A DNA stretch of 64,000 nucleotides from Mercurialis annua (GCF_937616625.2 NC_065573.1:10493001-10557000), one strand, 5' to 3'. Numbered from the stretch's first letter, positions 35,701 to 47,480 are shown. The notes: a model not told the origin generated them from the sequence alone. Numbers and translations: made by a program.

Positions 35701-38088
35701 ATACTCCTCCTCTTCAGCATCTCCCTCTCTACTCGGCATAGACTGCAAGATGACTTTGTTTTCTGCTAGTTGTTCTTCTACTAACTCATCCACCATGTCT
35801 ACCCGCATACATTCTCCTTTGGAATTGGGATGTCGTGTGATCTTCCTCATATCAAACTCGACGCTTTCATCCCCAATCCTCAGAGTCAGCTTGCCATCAT
35901 GAACATCAATGAGAGCTCTGCCAGTGTTCATGAATGGTCGCCCCAAAATCATCGGGCACTCCTTGTCCGCTGCGTAGTCAAGGACAACAAAATCCACAGG
36001 GAATATGAATTTGTTGACCTTAACTAGGTCATCCTCCACAATCCCATGTGGCTTCTTCAGAGAGTGATCCGCTAGCTGTAGCATCATCGGCGTGGCCTGT
36101 ACCTGTTGATCACTAAACATACTACGAAAAAGGGATAAGGGCATCAAATTAATACGAGCTCCTAAATCGCAAAGGCAATTAACAGACTGCATGTTACCAA
36201 TAATAAAAGGGATAGTAAAACTCCCTGGATCCTTGAGCTTGGTCGGTAGGTTGCTCAATATGATTGAGCTGCAGTTCTCTGTCATTGGTATTGGTCCCTC
36301 TGCATCCCAACTCCGCTTGTTGGTGATGATCTCCTTGAGAAATTTCGCATAGTGCGACATCTCTCTCAGTGCGTCTGCCAGGCTGATGTTGATCTGTAGC
36401 TTCTTGAAAGTTTCAAGAAATTTATGAAACTTCCAAGTGTCTTGCGGCTTCTTCACTCTATGTGGAAATGGCCCCTTTGGCACAAAAGGAGGTGGTGGAG
36501 GTGGTTTAGCAACTACCTTTTCAGGCTCGCCACCCTCACACTGTTCCTTTTCCGCCTCAACTGTAGCACGTCCTGCATATGGATCATCCAGTGCTTTCCC
36601 ACTTCTCAACTCAATAACCTTGAGATGCTCTCTGGGGTTTTCCTCAGTAGTGGATGGTAAACCCCCCTGACTTCTGCTTTGTAGTGCTTTAGCCATCTGC
36701 TGATTCTGCACCTCAAGGTTATGAATTGTGGCAGCATGATTTTTAAATGTTTGCTGCGTCTCGGCATCCTTCTTCATCATCATCTCCATCATTTTATCAA
36801 ACTTGCTGTGGAGAGACTCGCCTTGCTCTCTTTGTTGGAAGCCAGGTGGATGCTGCGGTCGGTTGTTCTGATGTTGGAAATTCCCTTGATTCTGAAAGTT
36901 TCCTTGATTTTGGAAGTTTCTCTGATTGTGCTGTGGCCTCTGTCCGCCCTGATAGCTCGGACCTGCCTGATTGTTGGCATTACCCCCATTGTCCTTCCAT
37001 GAGAAATTCGGGTGATTCCTCCATCCTGGATTGTAAGTGGAAGCGTATGGATCATTGCCCTGTCTTTGCCCTCCCACGAAGTTGACTTGCTCATTGTTAG
37101 GCTGACCCCATATAGAACATTCATTCGACATATGACCATGCTCTCCACATACCTCGCAGTTACTCTGAATGGCAGCTACACTGTTAATATTAACTCCTGC
37201 AGCCTGCCGTGTAAGAAAATCCACCTGATTTTGCAGTGCTGCAGTCTTCGATTTTAAAGCCTCCATTGCAGAATCAACAGTAACTGCCATAATTCCTCGC
37301 TGCGCAGGTGCTTTCGCCCTTTCAGATGGCCAGAAACAGCCATTTACTGCCATCTCATCTAGCAGATCGAATGCTTCATCCGCTGTTTTTCTCATCAGAG
37401 ACCCTCCTGCGCCCGCATCAATAGTGCTTCTCCCCAGTTCATTTGCTCCATTATAGAAGGTTTGGATCAGATTCTCCCGAGTGGTGTTTTGATGCGGAAC
37501 TTGCCTCTGCATCTCCTTATAGCGCTCCCACGCTTCATGAACTGATTCCCCATCAAGTTGCCGATAGAGCATAATATCCCTTGTCAGCTTTGCAGTCTTT
37601 GCCATGGAGAAGTACTTGTGCAAGAAAGCTTTCGCCAAATCTGACCAAGTGTTAATACCTGCTCTAGGTAGAGCGTGAAGCCATTGTTTCGCCTTATCCC
37701 TCAGAGAAAATGGGAACAGGCGCAACCACACTTTGTCGTCAGTCATGTTGTTCATCTTGAATGTGCTACATACTTCCAAGAAGTTTGCAAGATGTGCGTT
37801 AGGATCTTCCTTGAGTAGCCCATAGAACTGGCTGTTATCCTTCAACAGCTGAATGACACTCGTTTTGATTTCATAATGAGTAGTTGGCACAGGATGTGCA
37901 AAATAGCCATGGGTGCTGTTTCCTACATTCGGCTGAAATATCTCCATCAGTGTTTTCACTCTAGGCCCCTCATTGTTCTGTTCTTGTGCATTCTGCTGAT
38001 TCTGATTCTGCTAATTCTGATTCTGCGGGATCACTTTGTTATCACCCGCATTATTGAATCCAGGAGGAGCATCATTTTCGTTCTCCAT
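32728..38088 (-). pseudogene. Athila gag-pol polyprotein, three lesions
   Basis: One frame of about 1786 codons from ATG 38086-38088 to TAA 32728-32730, broken by TAG at 38011-38013 (codon 26) and TGA at 34840-34842 (within RT). Order: retrotransposon Gag domain (FPFSLRDKAKQWLHALP), CCHC knuckle (CEVCGEHGHMSNEC), protease of Athila form (CDLGARINLMPLSLF), RT (CIDYRKLNAET, MPFGLCNAPATFQRCM), RNase H ([22 protein letters not shown]), integrase HHCC zinc region and DDE core ([35 protein letters not shown]). The YxDD box reads FMDH, with the second catalytic Asp replaced by His at 34879-34881. RT before integrase defines Ty3/gypsy. An open reading can also begin near 37959, but only at a GTG. Confidence 0.9.
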
Positions 38089-38315
38089 ATTGAGATTCCT
38101 TTGAGTTGAGTGTGTTGCTTTTCTGACACTGCGCTCAAAGGTAGTGAGGTCTTACTGAAACGGTTCTAGCGGTAGTCCTTTGCGTCGTGTATTATGCATA
38201 CACTAAGAGAAGGGTACCTGAAACAACAAAATCAACAAACCACACGCGTAAAACAAGAAAAATAAAGACTAAAACAAGCCAAGCAATCTCAACTTAGTTG
38301 TTAAAGAAAAACTTT
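38089..38315 (-). other. Athila leader
   Basis: About 230 bp between the primer-binding site and the gag ATG. No ORF. Confidence 0.6.
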
Positions 38316-38332
38316 CCCCGGCAACGGCGCCA
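38316..38332 (-). other. Athila primer-binding site (tRNA-Asp type)
   Basis: TGGCGCCGTTGCCGGGG on the minus strand, six bases after the 5' LTR end (ACCAACA). This matches the 3' end of tRNA-Asp, the usual Athila/Tat primer. Confidence 0.85.
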
Positions 38333-38338
38333 AAAACT

Positions 38339-39901
38339 TGTTGGTAAAAATACACAAGCGTATGTAGCCAACTTGTAATACAGACTGTGAAGTCCGGATA
38401 TCGTACCCACAAGGAAAGCTCTAAAGAAAACTAGTTAAGAAACTCAATTTCGATAGTCGAAAAGACAATTTTTGTTGGTTTTGTAAATTAAAAGGAAAAT
38501 ATTGATTAATGTAGATTAAAGTAAAGTAAATATGTAATTCAAATGGTGTTTTAACAATAATGGAAAAATCAGGGATTATTAATCTTTGTTATGCTGTTTA
38601 TTTAATTTGGGTTATGGATTGTATTGTTCTGATATGGTTCGGACTTATCGGAAGCACCTAAAACTCTCTCTCGAGCAATTGCAGGCAAAAGCATAAAACT
38701 AATGAATAACAGGTTAATTACTCACTCTCGCACAATGATTAACCTAATTACTGATTAATTGAATGATTATGAAGTGAATCCTAAGAACACGCATTCGTTA
38801 ATTCACTCTCGCGCAATTAACTCCTACGTTCCTAATTATATTGTTCTATTCCAATTTTACTCTCTCGAGCTAAAATTAAAACAATTGGCAAAGACTAAGT
38901 GATCAATTCAGACTAGGCATTAAGTACAATAATTAAGAACATATCAAGAACAAAAACCCATAATTCCGATTTAACTAAACAGACATAATTTGATTAATAA
39001 TCCCCAACGAAGGGTTTAGCTACACATAATAATAAAAATACTAAAAATAATCATTAAAGAATTCATGGTAAGGTTAAATAAAATACTGAATATGAAATTG
39101 ATAATAATCGTACCTTGTTCGAAAGTAAACTAATGATAATCAATAAAAAAATAATGAAGAACTGATAAATTTGATAATCGAACGATAAGAAAACTCTAAT
39201 CTAGGGTTTATGTCTAATGAAAATTGAGCGAACCCTTGTTCAATGTTACAAACTAGTATTTATACGGCTCCCGACTCTAAAATCTGATATTAGGTCGAAA
39301 TTGGTGAAAACCAAAAAGTACCCTCTTGTTTCACGGCTTTTAGAACTCATTCGGGGGTATTTTTGTCAGTTGAGTCGTGTATTTGAAGCAGGTGTGCGCC
39401 GGGTACAGGAGTGTGCGTTCGCACACTCCTTTCCTTAGCCAAAACTCCATTTTTTCTTGATTTCTACTGTAACTCCCCATTTTGCTCGCACACCACTTCA
39501 GCACTGAGTGTGCGAGCGGGTAAGTGTGCGAACGGGTCATGGGGTGTGCGTTCGCACACCTCCAGACTTGGCCAATTTCTCCTAATTCTTCCATCTTGGC
39601 ATTTGGCTATTGAGTTCCTCTAATTTAGCTCGCACACTGATCCGTCATTGAGTGTGCGAGCAGGTTGCTTCTAACTTGGCCCTAAAATGACATTCCTCAA
39701 TTCTGAATTCTGCTTAATCGTGCTCTTTGACCTTGGGACTTCTAGAAAACACCAAAAACGCTCCAAAAGTCGCCATATTTGCATTTTTCTCCTGAAACAC
39801 TCAAAATGATAATAAGCCACTAATAAAATCTAAAATGACGAATATAATGCAAATAATGACTCAAAATCGACCTACAAATAGGAGTATTTCTACTCCTATC
39901 A
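38339..39901 (-). repeat. Athila 5' LTR
   Basis: 1563 bp, the same length as the 3' LTR and collinear with it. It contains the same palindrome cluster (about 39390-39665). Confidence 0.93.
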
Positions 39902-40506
39902 TATGTTGCGTCAAAAATCTCTTTAACGCGTTGTTACAATTACATAAGCATGGTTAAGTTATATTACGCGAAGTGTGCGTAAAAAGTGACGCTAGATTAG
40001 TATGGCGCGTCTGAAGTCTCTTAAATGCATCATTTCAATTACCATGCTTATGTCACATTACAAGTCTCTCTAACAAGTCGTTCCGATTACCAAAGCATGT
40101 TTAGGTTATATTACGCAAAGTGTGCGTGAAAATTGACAATAAATTAGTATGTCGCGTCTCAAGTCTCTTTAACGCGTCGTTCCGATTACCTAAGTATGGT
40201 TTGAGTATTGTACACAATGTGTGCGTGAAAAGTGACGCTAGATTAGTATGTCGCGTCTCAAGTCTCTTTAACGCGTCATTCCGATCACCTAAGAATGGTT
40301 AGGTTATTTTACGCAAAGTGTGCGTGAAAAGTGACGCCAAATTAGTATGTCGCGTCACAAGTCCCTTTAACGCGTTGTTACAATAACCTAAGCATGGTTA
40401 AGTTATATTAGGCAAAGTGTGCGTAATAAGTGACGCTAGATTAGTATGGCGCGCCATAAGTCTCTTTAACGCATCGTTTCGATTACCTAAGCATGGTTAG
40501 GTTATT
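39902..40506 (+). repeat. 99-bp satellite array, block 5
   Basis: Forward units with a half-monomer near 40040. It ends within a GGTTAGGTTATT segment at the junction with the viral sequence. Confidence 0.92.
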
Positions 40507-40518
40507 GCTTTAATACCA
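40507..40518 (-). other. Viral tRNA-Met primer-binding site (mutated)
   Basis: TGGTATTAAAGC on the minus strand compared with TGGTATCAGAGC. The two differences are transitions (C to T, G to A), as expected from deamination of methylcytosine on either strand. It is the last viral sequence before the satellite. Confidence 0.65.
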
Positions 40519-40804
40519 ATTAGAGATACAACGATAAACCTTAACAGATTACATGTATGACTAGCCAGGATCACAGCCTCACCGTGGGCATTTTATCAAC
40601 CGGCCTGTCCTCTTAGTATCTGTTGAAATTTATCGCATTACCATGTTTATGACACAAGATTTTGATTCATAGGATCCTCAGGAGAGGCAAGTGAAGAGCA
40701 TACCCTTATGCCTTTTATGGCTGGATATGAAGAGAAACAAACATATATAACTATACCTTACTTATAGAAAATTGGAGAAGAGAGATGTTTAGAAACAAGG
40801 CATT

Positions 40805-40810
40805 TTTATT
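40805..40810 (-). terminator. Viral poly(A) signal
   Basis: AATAAA on the minus strand, about 30 nt after the expected RNA start. This fits polyadenylation on the second passage, as known for caulimovirids. Confidence 0.55.
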
Positions 40811-40863
40811 GAAGCGTAAAATATTACAAAGGTTGTGTGTCCTTCTTTCTTCCTACCAAGAAT

Positions 40864-40873
40864 CTATTTATAG
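40864..40873 (-). promoter_or_regulatory. Viral TATA box
   Basis: CTATAAATAG on the minus strand. Expected RNA start is around 40840. Confidence 0.65.
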
Positions 40874-41052
40874 AGGTGGGAAGAAAGCTTGCCTAGATAA
40901 GCATGCTAAGCATGCATTGTACAAACACGACACATGGATAAGCACATGTACCTATACTAAACATGCACTGCATGCGATACAACACATGGATTAAAAGATA
41001 AGGATAACTAAACATAACTAATACAAAATATTGACATGTAGCACTTGATATT

Positions 41053-41125
41053 GACATGTGGAGAGTTGGAGCCTTTGTTGAGGACATGTGGAAAGTTTGA
41101 GCCTTTGTTGAGGACATGTGGAAGT
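41053..41125 (-). repeat. 30-bp repeat upstream of the viral promoter
   Basis: Two full units (41053-41082 and 41083-41112) and one partial unit, each beginning GACATGTGGA on plus and ending GCCTTTGTTGAG. They lie about 180-260 bp upstream of the TATA box in viral sense. Confidence 0.8.
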
Positions 41126-41139
41126 TGCCATTTTTGTCT

Positions 41140-41640
41140 TTATTTGTTGATTGGCTCATGTGATGGTGATAGATTCGAATCATCCATGAATGATGGGGAC
41201 CACCGGTTGGCATAATACTCATCTTCATCCGTATTCTTGTCCTTTTCTGAATCCATATCCGTATCCGAGGCTTGTGAATAACCTGCCATGGGATTAAATT
41301 CAGTATATAATAGATGATCTTTCGGAATGGAATCTTGAACTGCTGCTTTCTTCTTGTTGATGTTCCGGATAGGAGAGTATAGTGTAGAACTTGATGAAGA
41401 AGGATGATCTGGATGAGTTTTTCTCCAAAAATTCTTATCATCTTCCATCTTTAAGCAGTAAGCAGGAGGATATGTGTCCCATGGTGCAGATTCTTGATAA
41501 GGAGGCCATAACTCTTTAGGGATTACATTATTTCGTTGGAAAATATAATATTGGAACTCTCTCCATGCATACTCATGCTCATCCATATGTGTGAGAATAG
41601 AATAAGAAAAATGTTGGTAGATATGGAATGTTGGACATGC
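41140..41640 (-). pseudogene. Viral polyprotein C-terminal extension
   Basis: The minus-strand frame ending at 41140 (open from 41763) holds the C-terminal part of the polyprotein after a frameshift somewhere around 41590-41640 from the RT/RNase H frame. It contains a Trp/Tyr-rich segment (EYAWREFQYYIF, PKELWPPYQESAPWDTYPP), then Ser-rich and acidic segments. It has no known enzymatic motif. Part of the 41763 frame before the shift overlaps the preceding frame and is not coding. The exact breakpoint cannot be fixed by eye. Confidence 0.6.
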
Positions 41641-44287
41641 AGTAAAACTGTCTGATATGAGGACGATGAAGGATAAGGATCGAATAAGGGTCTTTTCCAA
41701 TATGTTTTCCTTTTTCTGGAAAGGCCTTATCCAGATATAGACACCATTGAGGGATGGTTTCAAACCACTTAAGAAAGGTCAAAAGATGAGAGTTTTGTTT
41801 TTTTTCCTTGGAGGACCAGGTGAATAAAAGATGAGGGGGTCGGAAAATGAAAGCTATCGAATAAAGATGGAGGAAAAACCAAAGGAAATAAAGTAACTCC
41901 GGAGGCCATTCAAAATCTTCATATTGTGGGCTTAGATCTAACAAGGTGAATGGTTTGTAGAATGGATATGTAGGATGGATCCCTAGCTCATAAAGGAACC
42001 TAGGACCATAGTTCCGGACAAGCTCAGTTTGATAGTAGAACAACTGTGCTTTTGCAAATGTCTGTAGCTGTCCCGGAGACATATTATCAAGAACTCCTGG
42101 AGGTGGCCGCATCAAAAGAAAATCTTCTGCAGACATGATAGAATTAAAAGTATAAATCATCGGAATGACTTGTGACACTTGTTGAGGAGGTCGGCTGAGA
42201 AAATTTGGAATAAGATTTTGATTTCCTTTAATATGTTCTACCATGAAATCATACTTGCTGAACCATTCACTCCATCGAAGTAGTTGATTGTTAGGAACAA
42301 TTTTCCCTTTAAAATTGAGCATTTTTGGAAATGAAGAACAATCCAAAAGCACTTTGAACTTTTGACCGATCAGATGAAATTCAAACTTCTTGATCCCATA
42401 TTTGACCGCTAACACTTCCTTAAATGTGGAATGATAATGAGTCTCTGCTTCTGAGAATTTTCCACTAGCATAAGCGCATATCCTTTGTTTGCTGTCTTGT
42501 TCTTCTAACAGAATAGCACCCCAAAATTTATCACTGGCATCTGTCTGCAATATTCTGGTTCCTGACTGAGGAATCTGAAGAGGTGGAATTCCTTGTGTCT
42601 CTTTTTTGAGAAGCTTGATTGCTTGTGTTTGTTTGTCAGACCAGGGAGGAGGATTCTTCCTTAATAATTTATATAACGGGGCCGCCTTTTGAGTGAAATT
42701 TGGAATGAAGTCTCTCAAATAATTAACAATTCCAAGAAATTGCTGAACCTGTTTTTGAGAGAGACCTTGATCTGGAAACTTGAGCAATTCAGCAGTAAAA
42801 TGTTGTCCAGGCTGATAAGCAACATCTTTGAAATTCATGCCGAGATACTCCATTTCCGGTTTGCTAATATACATCTTAGTAGGAGACAACATAACTCCAA
42901 ATTTCTTAGTGATGTCAAAGAAATGTTGGAGTAATTTCTCATGACTGGATGTATCAGAAGAAAACAATAGAATATCATCAATATAAATGAGCGCTGATGG
43001 GAGAAGTGGCTCATAAATTTTCACCATGGCTTTTTGGAAAATGGAAGGAGCAACCTTAAGACCAAATGGCATGACTGTCCATTGATAATGATGGTTTGGT
43101 ATACAGAAGGCTGTTTTATATCTTTCCTCTGGTTTGATACCTAATTGCCAGAAGCCTGCTTTAAGATCAAACTTAGAGAAAATTCCTGCTCCTGAAAAAT
43201 AGGTGAAAAGAGAGGAAATCTTTGGAAGAGGAAACTTATCATCTCTAAGAATGTGGTTTAGAGGTTGATAGTCTATGACAAGTCTTTTTTTTCCTCTTAC
43301 CTGTTCTAACCTTTTATTGACATAAAAAGCTTGACATGCCCATTCAAACTTAGTGGATTCTATCAGATCTTGTGAAAGAAGTTGGGCACATTCATCAATG
43401 GCTAATGTAAGATTAGAGGGTGACATTCCCGGATGGGTGGCTTTAGTAGGATTAACATCTTCATTTTGTTTGAAGGGTAACGAAATGAAGAAATCAGGAT
43501 TTTTCCAAAGAGGGTTGGGACATTTAGAGAGAAACTCTGTGTGGGAATTGGCGGAACATAGACTTTTTAGAGTTTCTTGAATATCAGAAAAGAATGGAAC
43601 AACAGAGGGTTGAATTGTGAAAAAAGATGATACATCTGTATAAGGTTGAAAATACTTCTTGTATTTGATCCCATTCGATAAAAGTTGCAGTCCACTGATA
43701 CCCCAGAAAATGTCAAATCCAAGGACTATGTCTTTGTTTGGAAGAGAAGAACCAAGAACTTGAGTCCATATGTGACAACCAGGGAAGAACTGGATTTTGA
43801 TTGGATTCTTCGTTTTCCAGTCTGCATAGAAAATCTTTCCATCCGCCGCCCTGAAGTATTCTTTATGGGATACCCAATATTGCGGTGGGAACACATCAGG
43901 ATTGATAATCGTCTTGCGAGCACCAGTATCCATGAAAGCTATGGCCTTGATAGGTCGAGCAAACTTTTTCTGGATATATCTGTACGACAACATGTGGAAC
44001 AAGTTGGGAAGAAGTAGCATAAACATTGTCAGCTGGATGTTGGATGGAGAATTGAAGATCATCGTTGAAGGACCGTCGCCGCATCTGCTGATAGCGAATA
44101 AACTATGTGGACCTGGCTCATCTTCTTCAGAAAATAAGGATTCAATATCAGCATCATCGAGATCAACTGAAGTCATTTGCTGGATTTGCTGAATAAGTTT
44201 CGAAGATTTTTTGGCTTTGGTAGGACAACTTTTTGCAAAGTGACCTTCTTTTCCACATAGGAAGCACTTATTTGATTTTGTCCTTCC
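41579..44287 (-). pseudogene. Viral CCHC knuckle, protease, RT and RNase H
   Basis: The frame is open from after TGA 44288-44290 to TGA 41579-41581. It begins with the coat protein CCHC knuckle (CFLCGKEGHFAKSC, about 44255-44210). Then come the aspartic protease (FMDTGARKTII), RT (LVIDYQPLNHIL, MPFGLKVAPSIFQKAM, YIDD at about 42981-42970) and RNase H (LQTDASDKFWGAILLEE), and a long segment after LSRPP. The active-site motifs are intact. RT and RNase H of this type copy the pregenomic RNA. Absence of integrase separates this from Ty3/gypsy. The frame is lost near the C-terminus. Confidence 0.88.
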
Positions 44288-45313
44288 TCAGAACTTCTTC
44301 TTCTTAAAATAGCGCCATCTTTTGGAAGATCGTTTATGGAACCTTTTTTGTCCTTTCATCTTGAAGGAATGGCTCTTCTTCTTTGACGGACAAGTGCATG
44401 ATGTAGAGGAAGAATCACATTTGACCATTAGATCCGGTCTGTTGCATGATAACTTCATCAATGGATTCTTCTGTCTTAAAAAATACATATTCAAGACCTT
44501 TTTCTGTTCACAGAGTTGAGATAAAGCTCTGAGCATAATTTGATAGAGTTCTCCAAGACTAAGATCATTTATCTTCTTATCTGTCTGCTGGATCAGAGTG
44601 AACATCTTTGTAGACAGCAATTCTGGCAAAGAGGCTAAAAAGGCTTCCTTTAAATCAGGATTGTTGTTGCCAGAAAGACGATAAAATCTCTTAGAGATTC
44701 TCTGGAAGTGAATATCAAGATCTCTTTTCTTTAAAGACCAACACTTCATTTGATAGAACTCTTTTCGTGCAATCTCCTCATCATCATTGATTTTTTCCAA
44801 GAATTCATTATAAATACATCCCAAGAAAGCTGTAGCCGTGGGTGCATTTATAAGAGTAAATCTGGATTCTTGAGGTAATCCATTAAACCAATCTTGTAAC
44901 TTTCCAGTGAATCTAGAGCAGAAAAACTGGAGGATATCATGAAGAACAACATCTGGTTTAAGCAATTGACTTTCCAGCCAAGCACTGAACTCTTAAATTC
45001 TATCCCTATATTGGGAAGGAGGGATATTATCCAAGGTAAAGAATACTCCAGTAGCTTTAGTATATTCACCTGAAGCGGGTGCATATGTGGTTTATGGACT
45101 GGAGAATTCAAAGGTGTTTGCATCATTGTCATCTTCTGGAGGTTCTTCATAATAAGATTGCTGAGAAGTACTAGGTGGTGCTGCCATGAATTGTATCTGA
45201 TCCTCACTATCTGAGTCAGAACTACCCAGACTTTCTGAATGGCTAGATGAAGAGGATTCTGTATCAATCTGACCAATATCAAAAGTAGGCATCTTGTTGG
45301 TGGCACAAGTCTG
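44288..45313 (-). pseudogene. Viral coat protein, degenerate
   Basis: This frame follows the A7/T7 break at 45314-45320. A Ser/Asp-rich acidic segment (SSSSSHSESLGSSDSDSED) is followed by two in-frame stops (TAA 45092-45094 and TAA 44993-44995). Then comes the coat core with ARKEFYQMKCWSLKKRDLD and HFQRISKRFYRLSG, a Lys/Arg-rich stretch, and TGA at 44288-44290 just before the CCHC knuckle. The core pattern (EFY-MKC, KKRDL, RMSKRFY-like) is the conserved part of caulimovirid coat proteins. Three stops in one frame show long decay. Confidence 0.8.
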
Positions 45314-45320
45314 AAAAAAA

Positions 45321-47442
45321 TTCTGGATCGGATTGCCATCATTGTATCATAGGTGGGAAAAGGGGTTTTTGGTTTAGTGTCTTGATCGGCCGAGTCAGCC
45401 GAAGATGAAGAAATTGTTTTGGTGGAGGGAAATTTTCCTTTTCGAAGCCTTTTATTAAACAATTCTCTTTCAAGACCAAGACTTCTAAGCTCATCTTCAA
45501 AAGGCATTTTAAGCTCATAGACACGGTTATTTGTGGTAGTTGGTAAGGAAAAATTCTGTGTATAAAAGGAAGAAAAAGGGTTTAAGGGATCTAATGTATC
45601 CATAGAAGAAGATCTTTGTTTCAGATGTTTTTCAAGGGCTTGAATGTTTGCCTTTAATTTGCCTATTTCAATCTCCTTAGCACTAAGAGCATTCAAAGAT
45701 AATTTTTGAATTAACACCTTCATCTCATCTTGGCCTGCTTGAACTTTGCTTTGAAGACCAGCAATTCTATTTTTGATATCTTTCTGAAACTTGTCATCAA
45801 TATCATTAAGTTTAAGAGAGACCTGATCGATCTTTCCTTCAAGATTAGTGAGCTTTTGGTTCTGAGCAATAGCATTTTGTGTTTGCCAGTTCAAGACTGC
45901 TTCTGCTTGAGAAACTTGTTTGAGTGTACCATCTGGCTCGACAGTGGAGGGATTTTGTATAAATGTGGTTGATTTGATGGGTTGGGTGGAGGTTAAGGTT
46001 TCTGTTAAAGGAGGGTATTCCTTTTCATATGAAGGGGATTGAAACATATAGATTTGAGGGATTTCTGTCACAATAGGGTTTCTATGTATTGGTTCTTCCT
46101 TCCTTATCCATTTCAGGGCTTTTTTGTAGCAAGGAAGTGGTGGTGAAGTTTTTGGTGGTTTAGGTGGATTATGACAGGGTGAGTTTGATGGTTTTTGTGG
46201 GGAAGGCGTTGTCAAACCTGCTGGAGGAGAGTATGAAACTAAATAATCATATTTTCCAGATGGTTGGCCAAGCATTCCAATAAAAGGATCATTGTCATCA
46301 TATCTCCTGTGAAAATCAGCTTCAGAACAACGGCTTGAGTTTTGGAGATCATCTTCGATTTCTTCATCCTCCGAATCCGTTAAGCAATCATCACAATCAC
46401 AGGCATCGAAGAAACAATGACCATCCCGTTGAAAGGCATATATAGGACGCCCTTCAAAATCAAAAGAGACGACATGAACTCCTTTTTCTTGTGGAAATGG
46501 TTCAAGCATGAACTGTGTAGAAAATACCTGAGGAGTGACATCAGTATGTTTTGCAAAGGACGTCTCAACAGTGCCATCAGGTTTTTTTGTGAATACTGGA
46601 GTACAGGATTGAACAGGTTGAGTAGATTCATGCATTGTTTCATAGTTGGTGATCCACTTTTCAGGAAAAGGTGTAGGAGTTCATTTCTAGTGATTTGTTT
46701 GGGTATATGGACACAAGAAGGGGTGTTTTGGGAATCTGTTTTTATCAAAAGGGCATCATTATGGCTGGCGGGTAAAGTGAGATTTAAAGCATGGTTTTGC
46801 AAACGATACACCATTTGATAGTGAAGAGTAGCTGCAATTGAATCAGCAACTTGTTGAGCTCCAGCAATTTGTATTTGCACCTTTAAAGCCGTAAGAGCCA
46901 TCGGATCAGAGAGGGCAAGATTGTAATTTGGGAAAAAGGTGAAAAACACTGAGCCTGCATTCAAGGAAGTTTCAACTGTACCAATCACTGCATGTTGATA
47001 CTGTAGATACCGAGAATCTACCAGAGCAATTCTTGTAAAGACTGGTAGACCGACACGACCATGGTAACTGAGACCAAGTCGGATAGCTCCAAAGTGAGTA
47101 TGAGTATAACCCTGAGCTAACCATACTTTTAGAAATTCAGGTGGAATTTCAAGAGTAATAAATTGTTCAGCTTGAGAGGCATGAATTGCGCATTGATCAC
47201 AGCTGGATGACTGAACATATTCTTTGATAGGTTTGTAAGGCTTTTTTTATCAAGGACTTGATATTATGGATAAAAGGGGTAGTGGTTTTAGAAAACGCAT
47301 CATAAGGATTGAGAAGAGGGGCTTTTGTATCAGATAGTTTTTGATTTTCTGGAAGATAAGTAAACTCATAAAGATAATCATTTTTATTTACAGTAGTAAG
47401 AGCAGTACTAGAAGGCGTAGAACAACAACTTTTTGTGAGCAT
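45321..47442 (-). pseudogene. Viral movement protein and coiled-coil region, degenerate
   Basis: The probable start is ATG 47442-47440. The frame breaks at a T7/A7 run (47242-47248), continues through the 30K-type movement protein core (ALVDSRYLQYQHAV, GTVETSLNAGSVFFTFFPN, ATLHYQMVYRLQNHAL), breaks again near 46658-46669, then continues to 45321. This last part has a Cys/Asp-rich acidic stretch (CDCDDCLTDSEDEE), Pro-rich segments and a probable coiled coil (KLTNLEGKIDQVSLKLNDID). The movement protein carries virus between cells. The coiled coil is like that of virion-associated or linker regions in other genera. Three frame breaks in all. Confidence 0.82.
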
Positions 47443-47480
47443 GGTTGTAAAGTACTGACCCAATTTTCACAAAGGAAGAA

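Larger units (their letters stand above)
27464..39901 (-). mobile_element. Athila-type Ty3/gypsy retrotransposon, decayed
   Basis: 12.4 kb between TATGT duplications (27459-27463 and 39902-39906). Joining the flanks restores the satellite unit. On the minus strand: 5' LTR (38339-39901), tRNA-Asp-type primer-binding site, gag-pol (38088-32728), a spacer, an additional Athila-type ORF (31998-30778), about 1.75 kb of non-coding sequence and the 3' LTR (27464-29026). Three nonsense codons and one RT active-site change make it non-autonomous. The LTRs have equal length and differ by a few percent, so it is older than the copia insertion. Confidence 0.93.
40519..41139 (-). promoter_or_regulatory. 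Viral pregenomic promoter and leader
   Basis: In viral sense: a 30-bp repeat region (41053-41125), a stretch rich in GCATGC and CACATG (about 40893-40990), the TATA box CTATAAATAG (40873-40864), an AATAAA signal about 60 nt further on (40810-40805), and a leader of about 290 nt reaching the primer-binding site. A TATA box closely followed by a poly(A) signal is the usual caulimovirid layout, giving the terminally redundant pregenomic RNA. Overlapping short frames here are probably not genes. Confidence 0.65.
40507..47480 (-). other. Endogenous pararetrovirus (Caulimoviridae), degenerate
   Basis: About 6.97 kb on the minus strand with the order movement protein, coiled-coil/linker region, coat protein with CCHC knuckle, protease, RT, RNase H, C-terminal extension, promoter and leader. 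There is no integrase, and neither LTRs nor a target duplication flank it, as expected for caulimovirids integrated by host repair. MP-CP-PR-RT-RH in one polyprotein is the order of petu-, badna- and florendoviruses; I cannot decide the genus. At least four frameshifts and three in-frame stops make it non-functional. About 30 bp of satellite sequence are missing at the insertion site. Confidence 0.88.
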
